DNA of 64,000 bases from Bradyrhizobium sp. URHD0069 (GCF_000701345.1 NZ_JNIJ01000011.1:124001-188000); one strand, 5' to 3'; counted from the first letter of the stretch, positions 52,415-61,291 are shown. A program made the numbers and translations. The notes: generated by a model from the sequence alone, not told the origin.

Positions 52415-52625
52415 CCGGCCGCGGTCTCCCAAAAACGGGAATATTTCAAACATCCGCCGGAGACTATCAGCGATTTCGCTCTGAGATTGTGCGAATGGGG
52501 AGCGTGGAGACGAAGCTAAAACCTACAAAAGCCCGCAATTGGCGGGCATTTATAGGATTCTAGAGGCAACAATCTCCAGTTGCCGCACTGCCTGGCTGAC
52601 CTGGGAGGATTCGAACTTGCATATT
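52415..52625. repeat. Dispersed repeat, copy B, with tRNA 3'-end-like tail
   Basis: Copy B shares long blocks with copy C: CAAAAACGGGAATATTTCAAA vs GAAAAACGGGAATATTTCAAA (split by one base), GCCGGAGACTATC, GCGATTTCGCTC, GGAGACG/AGAGACG, CAATTGGCGGGCA, TTAT-GGATT-TA and CAATCTC-AG. It ends in TGGCTGACCTGGGAGGATTCGAAC, which on the minus strand is a tRNA T-arm and CCA end, followed at 52520-52545 by GCCCGC/GCGGGC terminator stem and TTTTG. 52214-52881 holds no other supported feature. Confidence 0.6.
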
Positions 52626-52881
52626 CCCATTTCAAAAAACGCCTTTGAAATGTCGAAAGAATTTCCGCGGTTTTGGCCGAAAATTCGACTTGGAGACTTT
52701 TGCAGCTGCAAGTTGTGGAAGTGAACAAACTCGGCAGCTGGTCAAACATCAGACTGAGTCCCTTGAACATCGGCTGGTCAACTTCCGCTTTGGGACGCGC
52801 ATCCCAGACTCAGGTACAGTCCTCGCCCTAAGTCCGAAAAGTGGCCAAAAGCCCACACCGGGCCGCATCATTCTTAGCCCA

Positions 52882-54039
52882 TCATTCGGCCGCAGCGGAC
52901 ATGACTTCCATCTGCTCGTGAAGAATAACGCCCGAAAGCGGATCGAACTCGCCGGTCCAGGGAGAATGATCGAGAACCGCCCTCGTATGGGCATAACCGG
53001 CTTCCCAACGCTGCCTGATGCCGGACGGACTGAAATCGATGTCCTTTGTGTGGTTCTCGCGATCGAGTTGCGGCGCCAGTAACCGCACCACATGCATCCG
53101 CGTCGGACAGCCGTAGCAGGCCAATTCACGAACGGTGTCGCTGTTGCGCTCGGCCTCCGGTATCCGGGCGGCGAGTTGGCTGATCACATGTCGCAGCCGA
53201 TGCGCCTGCTGCTGTCGCGCGATCTGGCTCGCGATCCGGCTTGAATACTGGACATCCTTGTGCCGGTTGAGCACTTCCGCCATCGTGGTCGGCTCTGCGC
53301 CTGATGGATTCCACATATGAACGGCGAAGATCAGCGAATTTCTGCGCGGATTATCGTCGAACACCGCTTCGGTCGGCGTATTCGATAGAATCCCACCGTC
53401 CCAATATAGCTCGCCATCGATACGAATAGCAGGAAATGCCGGCGGTAGCGCCCCCGACGCCATGATGTGCTTCACACCCAGTTTGGAATCGCGGCTGTCA
53501 AAATACCGCATTTGGCTGGTTCGGACATGTGCGGCACCGACCGTGAGCCGTGGGTTACAGTTATTCACCAGATCGAAATCGACCAGTTCGGTAAGGGTCT
53601 GCTCAAGCGGCTCGGTGGAATAGTATCCAGCTCGGTCAGCACCAAGCGGATAGTCGTCGCCGGCATGGGCAAGCGGATTGGGTCTGAAGAACCCGGGAAT
53701 TCCGTTTGTCAGCGTCGACCAGTAGGACAGTTTTTCGCTGAAGCCGGGAAACATGTTACTCCAGATCGGCTTCTGCTCCATCCGCTTCCAGAATTTCCGC
53801 AAGCGCGACAAACGGTTTTGAGGCGCATTGCCGGCAATGAGACTGGCATTGATGGCGCCGATGGACGTGCCGATAATCCAGTCTGGCTCGATTCCAGCTT
53901 CGTGCAGCGCTTGATAGACACCTGCTTGATAGGATCCAAGCGCGCCGCCCCCTTGGAGCACAAGGACGACCTGACCCGGAATAGACCTGCCCAGGGACCT
54001 GATATTCTGCGAAGATCTGTTATCCCGAACTTTATTCAT
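52882..54039 (-). CDS. Patatin-like phospholipase
   Basis: The 385-residue serine hydrolase has the oxyanion motif GGGALG (30-35), nucleophile elbow GTSIG with Ser at 59 and catalytic Asp in YWDGGIL. It cleaves acyl esters in phospholipids. Its neighbour is 3-hydroxybutyrate dehydrogenase, and some patatin proteins bind polyhydroxyalkanoate granules, so a granule-linked role is possible. GGGAGCG lies upstream of the ATG at 54039. No signal peptide is visible. Confidence 0.9.
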   Translation of the reverse strand: MNKVRDNRSSQNIRSLGRSIPGQVVLVLQGGGALGSYQAGVYQALHEAGIEPDWIIGTSIGAINASLIAGNAPQNRLSRLRKFWKRMEQKPIWSNMFPGFSEKLSYWSTLTNGIPGFFRPNPLAHAGDDYPLGADRAGYYSTEPLEQTLTELVDFDLVNNCNPRLTVGAAHVRTSQMRYFDSRDSKLGVKHIMASGALPPAFPAIRIDGELYWDGGILSNTPTEAVFDDNPRRNSLIFAVHMWNPSGAEPTTMAEVLNRHKDVQYSSRIASQIARQQQAHRLRHVISQLAARIPEAERNSDTVRELACYGCPTRMHVVRLLAPQLDRENHTKDIDFSPSGIRQRWEAGYAHTRAVLDHSPWTGEFDPLSGVILHEQMEVMSAAAE

Positions 54040-54144
54040 GTCACGCTCCCGTTGGATGCCTGTCGCATTCTCTGATGTTCGCGAGCCATTCGATTTTGTT
54101 ACGTCTACCCGTGCCGGATCGGTGAAAGATCGCCCCCTCACTGT

Positions 54145-54975
54145 TCAGTGCGCGGTCCAGCCGCCATCGACCGGTAAGGCGGTGCCAGTGATCGAAACAG
54201 CCGCATCGCTGGCGAGAAATACCGTGAGCGCACCCAGCTCTTCGACGGTTGCAAAGCGCTTGTTGGGTTGCTGCGCCAGCAGCGCATCACGGATGACCTG
54301 CTCGCGGGAAATTCCGTGAGCCTTGGCCTGACCGCCGATCTGCGCCTCGACCAGCGGGGTATAAACGTATCCCGGACAGATCGCATTGCAGGTGATGCCC
54401 TCTTCGGCCGTTTCCAGCGCCGCAACCTTGGTCAGGCCGACGATGCCGTGCTTCGCGGCGACATAAGCGGCCTTGAATGGTGATGCGACCAACCCATGCG
54501 CCGACGCGATGTTGATAATGCGGCCAAACTTGTTTTTGCGCATCGCGGGCAGCGCCAGCCGGGTTGTGTGAAGAAACGCCGATGACAGGTTGATCGACAG
54601 GATCGCATCCCATTTCTCGATCGGAAACTGATCGAGCGGCGCGACATACTGAATGCCCGCATTGTTGACGAGCACGTCGAGCCGGCCATGCCCGGTCAGC
54701 GTCGCTGCGATCATCTCGGCGATCGTCTCCGCTTTCGTCATGTCGGCCGGCGAATAGCTTACCCTGACGCCATAGTCCGCTGATATCCGGTCCTTCGTCC
54801 TGGCAATCTCGGAGACAACGCCGAAGCCGTTCAGCACCACGGCCGAGCCGGCTTCAGCCAGCGCGCGGGCAATGCCGAGCCCGATGCCGCTGGTCGAGCC
54901 GGTAACGAGCGAGACCTTGCCAGCGAGAGGCCGCGAGGCCGACGGTGCGCCCTGCGTTTTCAGCTGAATATTCAT
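54145..54975 (-). CDS. bdhA: 3-hydroxybutyrate dehydrogenase (SDR)
   Basis: The 276-residue SDR has the family-typical opening GKVSLVTGSTSGIGLGIARAL, then VVLNGFG, NNAGIQYVAPLDQFP, the catalytic Ser, Tyr and Lys (IASAHGLVASPFKAAYVAAKHG) and the C-terminal ITGTALPVDGGWTAH. It oxidises 3-hydroxybutyrate to acetoacetate with NAD+, the last step of poly-3-hydroxybutyrate use. The first 13 codons of the longer frame were dropped for the ATG at 54975, which has GAAGGG upstream. It is upstream of the patatin gene on the same strand and may be co-transcribed. Confidence 0.92.
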   Translation of the reverse strand: MNIQLKTQGAPSASRPLAGKVSLVTGSTSGIGLGIARALAEAGSAVVLNGFGVVSEIARTKDRISADYGVRVSYSPADMTKAETIAEMIAATLTGHGRLDVLVNNAGIQYVAPLDQFPIEKWDAILSINLSSAFLHTTRLALPAMRKNKFGRIINIASAHGLVASPFKAAYVAAKHGIVGLTKVAALETAEEGITCNAICPGYVYTPLVEAQIGGQAKAHGISREQVIRDALLAQQPNKRFATVEELGALTVFLASDAAVSITGTALPVDGGWTAH

Positions 54976-55172
54976 GACAAATCCCTTCCGCCCTTCTTGT
55001 GGTTTCGGCACCTTGCGGAGCCATTCATTCCGACGGAAATCTGCACGGCGGGCGGGACCAATGGAAATGCCCTTTCGCTTCCGAAACCATAGGCGGGCGC
55101 TATCGCAGTTCTGGTGTCCTTGGCGCCCGAAATCGGTTAACTTTGGCGGTGCGATCCGGTCGGGGTGCGATC

Positions 55173-56075
55173 ATGGAGATGCATCAGGTTCGCTATTTCC
55201 TTGCCGTCGCGCGTGTGCTCAACTTCACCCGCGCCGCCGACGAGTGCAATGTGACCCAGCCGTCGCTGACGCGGGCGATCAAGCAGCTTGAGGCAGAGCT
55301 CGGTGGCGATCTGTTTCGCCGCGAGCGGCCCGCCGCGCAGCTGACCGAACTCGGTCTGCGCATGCATCCGCTGCTCAAGCAGTGCTACGAAGCCGCGACC
55401 GGCGCGCGCCAACTCGCGTCGTCCTTCAAGAGCGGTGAAGTCGGGGCGCTCCGGATCGCGCTCACGCATTCCGTCGACTTGGAGCTGTTGATTCCGCATC
55501 TCGACCAGATCAAGCGGCTATTCAACCGTTTGGAGTTCTGCTTCCTGCGCGGCAATAGCCGGGAAGTCGCGGAATTCCTCAAAAAGGGCGAGGCCGAACT
55601 CGGCATCGCCGCTGAAATCAGCGAAGAATGGGACCGGTTCGATACCTGGCCCCTGTTCACCGAAGGCTTTCAGCTTGTCGTCAATAAGTGCCATCCGTTG
55701 GCGGACCGCAAAGACATCACCTTTGAGGATCTCCAGAAGCAGCAATGGCTCTCGCGAAATTTTTGCGAGCACGCCGAACGGTTGAGCACGTTGTTTCGGA
55801 GCCATGGCATCGACGTGGAACGCAGCCATAGGATTTCATCGGAACGCGATCTGATCGAATTGCTCGAAGCCGATGTCGGGGTTGCCGTTATTCCGCGCAG
55901 CGTCTCGACGCCGGAGACTCTGAAGCGGACAAATGTTGACGGGCTCGACATGCGCCGTACGGTCCATCTCTATGGCGTCGCCGGGCGCGAGCGCACCGCC
56001 GTTGCCTCCGCGGTAATGCGAATGCTGCGCGGCGCCGATTGGTCGCAGTATCTCAATCAGGACGCCGGTTCGTAG
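55173..56075 (+). CDS. LysR-family transcriptional regulator
   Basis: The 300-residue regulator has an N-terminal helix-turn-helix (MEMHQVRYFLAVARVLNFTRAADECNVTQPSLTRAIKQLE) and a type-II binding fold for the coinducer. It is divergent from bdhA with 197 nt between starts, the typical LysR layout, so bdhA and perhaps the patatin gene are likely targets. The ATG at 55173 is the usual LysR start; the longer frame to 54999 runs through the intergenic control region. Confidence 0.9.
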   Translation: MEMHQVRYFLAVARVLNFTRAADECNVTQPSLTRAIKQLEAELGGDLFRRERPAAQLTELGLRMHPLLKQCYEAATGARQLASSFKSGEVGALRIALTHSVDLELLIPHLDQIKRLFNRLEFCFLRGNSREVAEFLKKGEAELGIAAEISEEWDRFDTWPLFTEGFQLVVNKCHPLADRKDITFEDLQKQQWLSRNFCEHAERLSTLFRSHGIDVERSHRISSERDLIELLEADVGVAVIPRSVSTPETLKRTNVDGLDMRRTVHLYGVAGRERTAVASAVMRMLRGADWSQYLNQDAGS

Positions 56076-56114
56076 GGGCAACACTTCGATGCGCCCGCTT
56101 CCTTTGATTGCGCC

Positions 56115-56831
56115 TTAGTGCTCCTGACGTGCACTCTTTAACGCGGCAATGAGGTCGTCGATAGCCATGCGCTTGCGGAAGTCGGGATCGACAAACCGCG
56201 CCTTCACCAAGCCGTCGCGGCCGATCACGAAGGTCGCGGGAATCGGCAGCATCCAGCCGTCATTGCCGTGAAAATTCGACAAGTCCTCATAGGACAACAG
56301 GTGCTGTATTTCGGTGCCGAGCCAGATCGCGAGGTTTAGTGATAGTGCATAGCCGTTATCGAGGTCGGTCAATACCGGGAACGGTGCACCGGAGTCGGAT
56401 TTGAATTTCTCAGTAAATTCCTGAATTTCGGGCATGATCGCGACGACCTGGCCGCCCGACGCCCTGATTTGATCGTAGGCCTGGATCACCGCGCTGACGT
56501 TCAACCTGCAATAAGGGCACCAGTGGCCGCGATAAAACATCACCGCAATCGGTCCTTTTTGCAGAAACGAGTCCAGGCTGATCAGCCGGCCGGTCTCATC
56601 CGGCAAAATGAAGGGCGGCATCGGATCGCCAGGCCGTGGCGCGTTTTCTCCGCCGCTATTTTTGTGGATCCGCGCGACCAGGCGGTCAACCGCCTCGCCA
56701 TAGGCCGGAAAGATCTCGCGCCCCGCAGCGCCATAAGCTTCCAACTGCTCTCTCAATGTCCCTTCCATGTTGCGACACTTGCGGAAAGCGAGCTTAAGGC
56801 GCTCGGCGTTGGCAGGCGATAGCGACATCAT
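56115..56831 (-). CDS. AhpC/TSA-family peroxiredoxin-like protein
   Basis: A protein of about 238 residues with a thioredoxin-fold peroxiredoxin/redoxin domain (PFILPDETGRLISLDSFLQKGPIAVMFYRGHWCPYCRLNV). Cysteines in WCPYC supply the peroxidatic or thiol-disulfide site. It probably reduces peroxides in the cytoplasm. ATG at 56831 has GGAGCAAGAG; a longer start at 56885 cannot be excluded. It is convergent with the LysR gene. Confidence 0.85.
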   Translation of the reverse strand: MMSLSPANAERLKLAFRKCRNMEGTLREQLEAYGAAGREIFPAYGEAVDRLVARIHKNSGGENAPRPGDPMPPFILPDETGRLISLDSFLQKGPIAVMFYRGHWCPYCRLNVSAVIQAYDQIRASGGQVVAIMPEIQEFTEKFKSDSGAPFPVLTDLDNGYALSLNLAIWLGTEIQHLLSYEDLSNFHGNDGWMLPIPATFVIGRDGLVKARFVDPDFRKRMAIDDLIAALKSARQEH

Positions 56832-56862
56832 CTCTTGCTCCGGCGGATTGGGTTTTCCAAAT

Positions 56863-57282
56863 TCACTGATTGATACTTGTGGCATCAGGCGGCATCGAAG
56901 TCGGATTTCTCGGAGCTAATTTTATTACCCCGTGCAGGCCGCCCGCAAGGGGCGGCCTCCTTGCTTGCAAAAAAAATGTCGATGCCCTTGGCTCCGATTC
57001 AGGGCCGATAGAAGTTGCCGGTCGACCCAGCGTTCCGGAGACCATGTACATCTGGCCGCCGTCCATGAAGAAGATGTTGTTGTTCGGCACCTTCTTGGCA
57101 TCCTTCATCATCGCCTCGTGATTTTTGGCGCCTGATGCCATGGCCATCGTTGTCATTGTTCCCGGGCCGCTATACATGTAGGCCAAGCCCGGATTGAATT
57201 CCCAAGAGACCAGCGAGAACGCCGCGGTTGCCATCGCCGCGCGCGCAGCTGCCGCAATTAAGGTCTTGGACAAAGGGGACAT
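56863..57282 (-). CDS. Small exported Met-rich hypothetical protein
   Basis: The 139-residue protein has a signal peptide-like start (MSPLSKTLIAAAARAAMATAAF) and a Met-rich mature part (AYMYSGPGTMTTMAMASGAKNHEAMMKDAKKVPNNN). Met-rich stretches can bind copper or silver. GGAGGAG lies 7 nt before the ATG. The C-terminal 40 residues read through a run of eight T and a GGCCGCCC/GGGCGGCC hairpin (56938-56958), so the native end may differ (one shifted frame stops just after). It overlaps no other gene. Confidence 0.55.
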   Translation of the reverse strand: MSPLSKTLIAAAARAAMATAAFSLVSWEFNPGLAYMYSGPGTMTTMAMASGAKNHEAMMKDAKKVPNNNIFFMDGGQMYMVSGTLGRPATSIGPESEPRASTFFLQARRPPLAGGLHGVIKLAPRNPTSMPPDATSINQ

Positions 57283-57527
57283 TGGAAGCTCCTCCGAATT
57301 GACGTGGACGCCCGCCAATCGGGCGCTGACACATCAAAGCCTGAATGGTTCACCGTTAGAAATGCCGTTGCACAATCGGTTTGATAGCCGTGGTGCATCG
57401 CTCGGGCTGCAATAGCGCGCGGCTATCGACTTGAGAGCGAGCTTGTATTTCATATTGCCGGATGGCGCGTTCATTCTGTTCCCGAAGCCATGCTGCCGGC
57501 ATGCGTCAAAGGAACAGGAGACGTCAC

Positions 57528-58007
57528 ATGAAGAATCGTATTGTAGATCTCTGCACATCGCTACTGTTGATACTGATTCTGGTGTCGGCCGTTTCCGTCG
57601 CAAGGGCCGATAGCGATGATGGGATCGTCCGGGTAAAGAGCGCAGTTTCGATGGGTGAGGCGATCACCCGCATAAAGACCGACATCGCCAGCAAAGGCAT
57701 CAAGTTCTTCATCGAGATAGATCAATCGAAGCTGGCGGCCGACGCCGGAATCAAACTTCGCCCTTCAAGCCTCCTGATATTCGGAAATCCGCCGCTTGGG
57801 ACCCAGTTTATCACGTCGAACCCGAACGCCGGGCTCGACTGGCCGGTCCGCTTGCTGCTGACGGAGGACGACAAGGGCGGGGTATGGGCGGTCTGGACCG
57901 ATTTCGAGTGGATTGCCAAGCGTCACAACATCAGGGACCGCGTCGCGCAATTCAAGATGGCGACCATGGTCGTCGAGTCGATCACGTCGACAATCACGAC
58001 CAAGTAA
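57528..58007 (+). CDS. DUF302-domain exported protein
   Basis: The 159-residue protein has a signal peptide (MKNRIVDLCTSLLLILILVSAVSVARA) and a DUF302 domain (GIVRVKSAVSMGEAITRIKTDIASKGIKFFIEIDQSKLA...LRPSSLLIFGNPPLGTQFI). The family is a small alpha/beta fold of unknown function found in periplasmic proteins and linked to redox or metal stress. ACAGGAGACG lies upstream of the ATG. A truncated oxidoreductase gene and a cupin gene follow. Confidence 0.85.
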   Translation: MKNRIVDLCTSLLLILILVSAVSVARADSDDGIVRVKSAVSMGEAITRIKTDIASKGIKFFIEIDQSKLAADAGIKLRPSSLLIFGNPPLGTQFITSNPNAGLDWPVRLLLTEDDKGGVWAVWTDFEWIAKRHNIRDRVAQFKMATMVVESITSTITTK

Positions 58008-58103
58008 CAGCGCAGAACGGCGCGCGGAAAAACCCTTCAGGCCGCGGCAATGAACGCGGCCTTTCCGGGCTCGCCTGTAATCACCAATGGACGAGGCAAA
58101 TCG

Positions 58104-58295
58104 ATGAGATCCGAAAAATTCGACGTGGTGATCCTTGGAGGCGGCAACGCCGATATTGCCGTTACCGGTCCTGTCAGACGCGCTGGAATGTCGGTCGCGA
58201 TGATCAAATGGCACGATCTCGGCGGGACCTGCCCGAACCGCGGCTGCACGCCGAAGAAAGTTCTGGTTTCCTCCGATATCAAGCACATGCTGTGA
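58104..58295 (+). pseudogene. Pyridine nucleotide-disulfide oxidoreductase N-terminal remnant
   Basis: This 63-codon frame starts MRSEKFDVVILGGGNADIAV (FAD-binding GGGNA) and reaches the redox motif GGTCPNRGCTPKK before a stop at 58295. Normal mercuric-reductase/lipoamide-dehydrogenase-type proteins have about 450 residues, so the FAD, NAD and dimer domains are nearly all missing. The disulfide motif is CPNRGC rather than CVNVGC. It is plus-strand between the DUF302 and cupin genes. Confidence 0.65.
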
Positions 58296-58441
58296 CACTG
58301 TTGAGAACAGATCTTTCGCATAGCGCTACGCTATCGATTCAAAAGCCAACCGGCATTTCCTCAAGCTGGTGATTTCAACGATGGTTGCTCTCATCGTCGG
58401 CCAGATCATTCGAGGCACGGCAGAACAGAGGAGACCACGAC

Positions 58442-58933
58442 ATGTTCAAGCACACGATAAATTCACGCGCGCTCTGGCACGGCCTCGCGCTTGCCTGCGT
58501 CATCGCCGGATCGACCGCCGCGACGTCGACGACATTCGCCGGCGAATGTCCCGGCGACAAGATGAAAGCCAACGCCCGCGAGAAGGTTGACTTCAAGCCG
58601 GTCGGCGTCACCGACATGACCCTGGGTTCGATCAATCTCGAGAAGCAACCGGCCCATCTCAAGGACCGCGAGCTGCGTTTCCGCAAGTTGACGATCGAGC
58701 CCGGCGGCATCGTGCCGTGGCACAGCCACGATGACCGGCCAGCCCTGATCTATGTGCAACAGGGCGAAATCGTCGAATATGCCAGCAACTGCGCCGAGCC
58801 TATTCTGCACAAGGCCGGCGATATCAGGCCCGAGGTATTCGGCACCTCGCACTGGTGGAAGAATCTCGGAACCCAAACTGTCATTCTGTATGTCGGCGAT
58901 GTACGCAAGGATCCGCACGACCACAATATGTAA
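58442..58933 (+). CDS. Exported cupin-domain protein
   Basis: The 163-residue protein has a signal peptide (about 1-33), then a cupin fold with the metal-binding HSH in PWHSHDDRPALIYVQQGEIVEYASNC and a later GTSHWWKNLGTQTVILYVGDV. GAGGAG lies 9 nt before the ATG at 58442. It is probably a periplasmic metal-binding cupin; no catalytic role can be named. An 11-bp inverted repeat (58952-59006) follows it. Confidence 0.8.
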   Translation: MFKHTINSRALWHGLALACVIAGSTAATSTTFAGECPGDKMKANAREKVDFKPVGVTDMTLGSINLEKQPAHLKDRELRFRKLTIEPGGIVPWHSHDDRPALIYVQQGEIVEYASNCAEPILHKAGDIRPEVFGTSHWWKNLGTQTVILYVGDVRKDPHDHNM

Positions 58934-58951
58934 CGAGCACGCCTCGTTGCC

Positions 58952-59006
58952 GGATGTGACGTTTTGGGGTCCCCCGTGTTGCCCCACACGCCCAGACGTC
59001 ACATCC
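58952..59006. promoter_or_regulatory. Long-armed inverted repeat before the MFS gene
   Basis: GGATGTGACGT (58952-58962) and ACGTCACATCC (58996-59006) are perfect 11-bp inverted arms 33 nt apart. The spacer itself contains GTGT/ACAC pairing. It lies 19 nt after the cupin stop and 35 nt before the MFS start, so it could be a two-site operator or a large terminator-like structure. Confidence 0.45.
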
Positions 59007-59040
59007 CCTTTAGTCCGGGCCTTGCGAGGAGCGGCGCGCC

Positions 59041-60240
59041 ATGACCGACATATCAGCCGACATGAAATCCGATACCGTGGAAACACACGGTCATTCGCCG
59101 GGCGTGGTGCTGCGATCGTTCGTCATCGGCCTGACTGCGTTCTTGACTGTGGTCGATCTGTTTGCCACGCAGGCCATCCTGCCGTCACTGGCCAGGCATT
59201 ATAACGTGACCCCGGCGGCAATGGGATTCGCGGTCAATGCCAGCACGATGGGAATGGCGGTTGCCGGACTTGTCGTCGGATTTTTGAGCCAACACATCGA
59301 TCGCCGGCTCGGCATTCTCTTGAGTCTTGCCTTTCTCGCCGTTCCGACAACCCTGCTGGCGGTCGCGCCTAACCTCACGGTATTCACGATTCTCCGTATC
59401 ACCCAGGGCCTGTGCATGGCATCGGCGTTCGCGCTGACGCTTGCCTATCTCGGCGAACAATGCAGTTCGATGGATGCCGGGGGCGCATTCGCGGCCTATA
59501 TCACCGGCAACGTCGCGAGCAACCTGGTCGGCCGGCTGGTTTCCGCAGCGGTCGTAGACATGCTCGGGCTGGCATCGAATTTCTATTTTTTCCTGTTGAA
59601 TCTCGCCGGCGCGGTTCTGGTGTATTTCACCATCCATCGCGTGCGCCCGATGCATTCGATGCCAATGTCGCAATCGCCGTTCGCGGCCATGATCGCTCAC
59701 TGGCGCAATCCGGCGTTGCGCGCCGCGTTCGGCATCGGCTTCTGCATCCTGTTCGCCTTCATCGGTACATTCACTTTCGTGAACTTTGTACTGGTAAGTC
59801 CGCCGCTTTCCCTGGGACGAATGGAGTTGGGTTTTGTCTATTTTGTCTTCCTGCCCTCCATCGTGACGACGCTCTTTGCCGGAACAGCGGTGGCGCGCTT
59901 TGGAACGCGGCCGGCGATCTGGGGCGCGCTCGCGGTTGCGGCAATCGGCCTGCCGCTGATGCTGTCCTCGCATCTTCTCGAAGTGCTCACCGGCATGGTT
60001 CTGGTCGGGGTCGGAACGTTCTTCGCGCAGGCCGCTGCAACCGGTTTTGTCGGACGGGTAGCCACTGAAAACCGCGGCGTCGCAAGCGGGACCTATCTCG
60101 CCTGCTACTTCCTTGGTGGCCTTGTCGGCAGCGCGGTTCTCGGGCAGCTTTTCGACCGCTTGGGATGGACCGCCTGCGTCGCCGGTGTCGGCGCGTCCCT
60201 TGCCGTAGCCGCACGGCTTACGGCGCGTCTTAGGGCCTGA
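59041..60240 (+). CDS. MFS transporter
   Basis: The 399-residue protein has about 12 membrane helices and the MFS loop motif (GLVVGFLSQHIDRRLGILLSLAF, the DRxGRR-type element between helices 2 and 3). It is of the drug/sugar efflux DHA1-like type, judging from the fold; substrate unknown. GAGGAG lies upstream of the ATG at 59041. It is downstream of the cupin gene, separated by the inverted repeat. Confidence 0.88.
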   Translation: MTDISADMKSDTVETHGHSPGVVLRSFVIGLTAFLTVVDLFATQAILPSLARHYNVTPAAMGFAVNASTMGMAVAGLVVGFLSQHIDRRLGILLSLAFLAVPTTLLAVAPNLTVFTILRITQGLCMASAFALTLAYLGEQCSSMDAGGAFAAYITGNVASNLVGRLVSAAVVDMLGLASNFYFFLLNLAGAVLVYFTIHRVRPMHSMPMSQSPFAAMIAHWRNPALRAAFGIGFCILFAFIGTFTFVNFVLVSPPLSLGRMELGFVYFVFLPSIVTTLFAGTAVARFGTRPAIWGALAVAAIGLPLMLSSHLLEVLTGMVLVGVGTFFAQAAATGFVGRVATENRGVASGTYLACYFLGGLVGSAVLGQLFDRLGWTACVAGVGASLAVAARLTARLRA

Positions 60241-60377
60241 CTCAGCTTTGTGTTATTCGCCGACATGGCGGTCCGTTCGCGACATGTCTGCTTTGTTTGC
60301 CGAAGATAGATCCCGCTTCCGGAGAAAAAAGTTGAGCTAAAAACTGCGTCCCACACCACGCAGTGCTGATAGCGCCC

Positions 60378-60600
60378 GGTCTCTGGCTCGCGTCTCCGAA
60401 AAACGGGAATATTTCAAATGTAGGCCGGAGACTATCGGCGATTTCGCTCCCAAGTTGTTCAAATTTGGAGTATAGAGACGGACATCAAATTCACAGAAAG
60501 CCACAATTGGCGGGCACTTATCGGATTTTAAGGCCCACAATCTCTAGCTGAGTGACTGGCTGGCTGGGGCGGGAGGATTCGAACCTCCGCATGGTGGAAT
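60378..60600. repeat. Dispersed repeat, copy C, with tRNA-Gln-like 3' half
   Basis: Best-kept copy of the repeat. After the shared blocks (GTCTCCGAAAAACGGG, GCCGGAGACTATCGGC, GCGATTTCGCTC, TAGAGACGGA, AATTGGCGGGCA, CAATCTCTAGCTGA) it ends in TGGCTGGGGCGGGAGGATTC-GAACCTCC. Minus-strand reading gives a tRNA 3' half: TTTTGAT (anticodon-loop-like, UUG), T-arm GGAGG-TTCGAAT-CCTCC, acceptor strand, discriminator and CCA. No matching 5' half (TGGGGCG...) is adjacent, so it is not a working tRNA gene. Confidence 0.6.
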
Positions 60601-60925
60601 CAAAATCAGCCAATCCTCTCAATGATATCAGCGGCCATTCTGAAAAAAGCGTGGAATTCAGCTTTAAAGATATCAATGGGTTAGCCGGCGGTTCAGAATG
60701 AGCATGGCTCGAAGATTCGTGACCCCGCGAGGCGATTCAGGTCCTTGCGTTAGAATGCTGCTGACCGTGTTTGGCGAAAATATGCACGACCAGCCCCCCT
60801 CCCGAACCGGCTGCCGCTTGTATCCCTTTGACCGAGACCGCCTCCCCTCCCGCCAACGGCGAGAACCCCACTTACTGAGAAGATTTCAACCGATTGCTTG
60901 GCGCGGGGGCACGAAACAAACCGGA

Positions 60926-61291
60926 TCAGCCGGAGCGGGAGTAGCCGCCGTCCAGAAGCAATTGCCGCCATGAGGCCAACTTATCTTCTTGAGGCGAAGC
61001 GCGGCCGTGCATAGCGTCGTAGAAAAATAGATAATCCTCCCTTGTAAGATTGGATTTGAAATATCCCCTATGCTGCCAAAATTCATCCTTTAGGCGCTTC
61101 TCGGTGATGGTTGAATGATGGCCGAAAAATTGGTTGATGCGCTTTCCATGTATTGAACATTCGCCAAGAAAATTGCGCGCGCTAGCGATCATCCGCCCAT
61201 CTTTCACGCCAACTAGGTTCTCTTCGTATTGAAACCCATGCTGCAACAGCGGCTGTCCGCACCAACAATGAGTCTGTTTCACTTTGATCAT
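60926..61291 (-). CDS. Hypothetical protein, Cys-rich start
   Basis: The 121-residue protein (MIKVKQTHCWCGQPLLQHGFQYEENLVGVKD...) has three cysteines and a His near the N-terminus that could bind a metal (CWC). The remainder is helical and hydrophilic. GC content and codon use look lower than the window average, suggesting acquisition. No family is recognised. It is followed on the same strand by 61330-61692 (upstream). Confidence 0.6.
   Translation of the reverse strand: MIKVKQTHCWCGQPLLQHGFQYEENLVGVKDGRMIASARNFLGECSIHGKRINQFFGHHSTITEKRLKDEFWQHRGYFKSNLTREDYLFFYDAMHGRASPQEDKLASWRQLLLDGGYSRSG

Noticed and set aside
59185..59973. Minus-strand frame of about 262 codons opposite the MFS gene.
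   Set aside because: Antisense to twelve membrane helices; the product is an Arg/Gln/Glu-rich shadow.
60555..60620. A complete tRNA-Gln gene at the end of repeat copy C.
   Set aside because: The T-arm, acceptor 3' strand and CCA are present, but the D-arm and the 5' acceptor (TGGGGCG) are not, and the anticodon stem does not pair.
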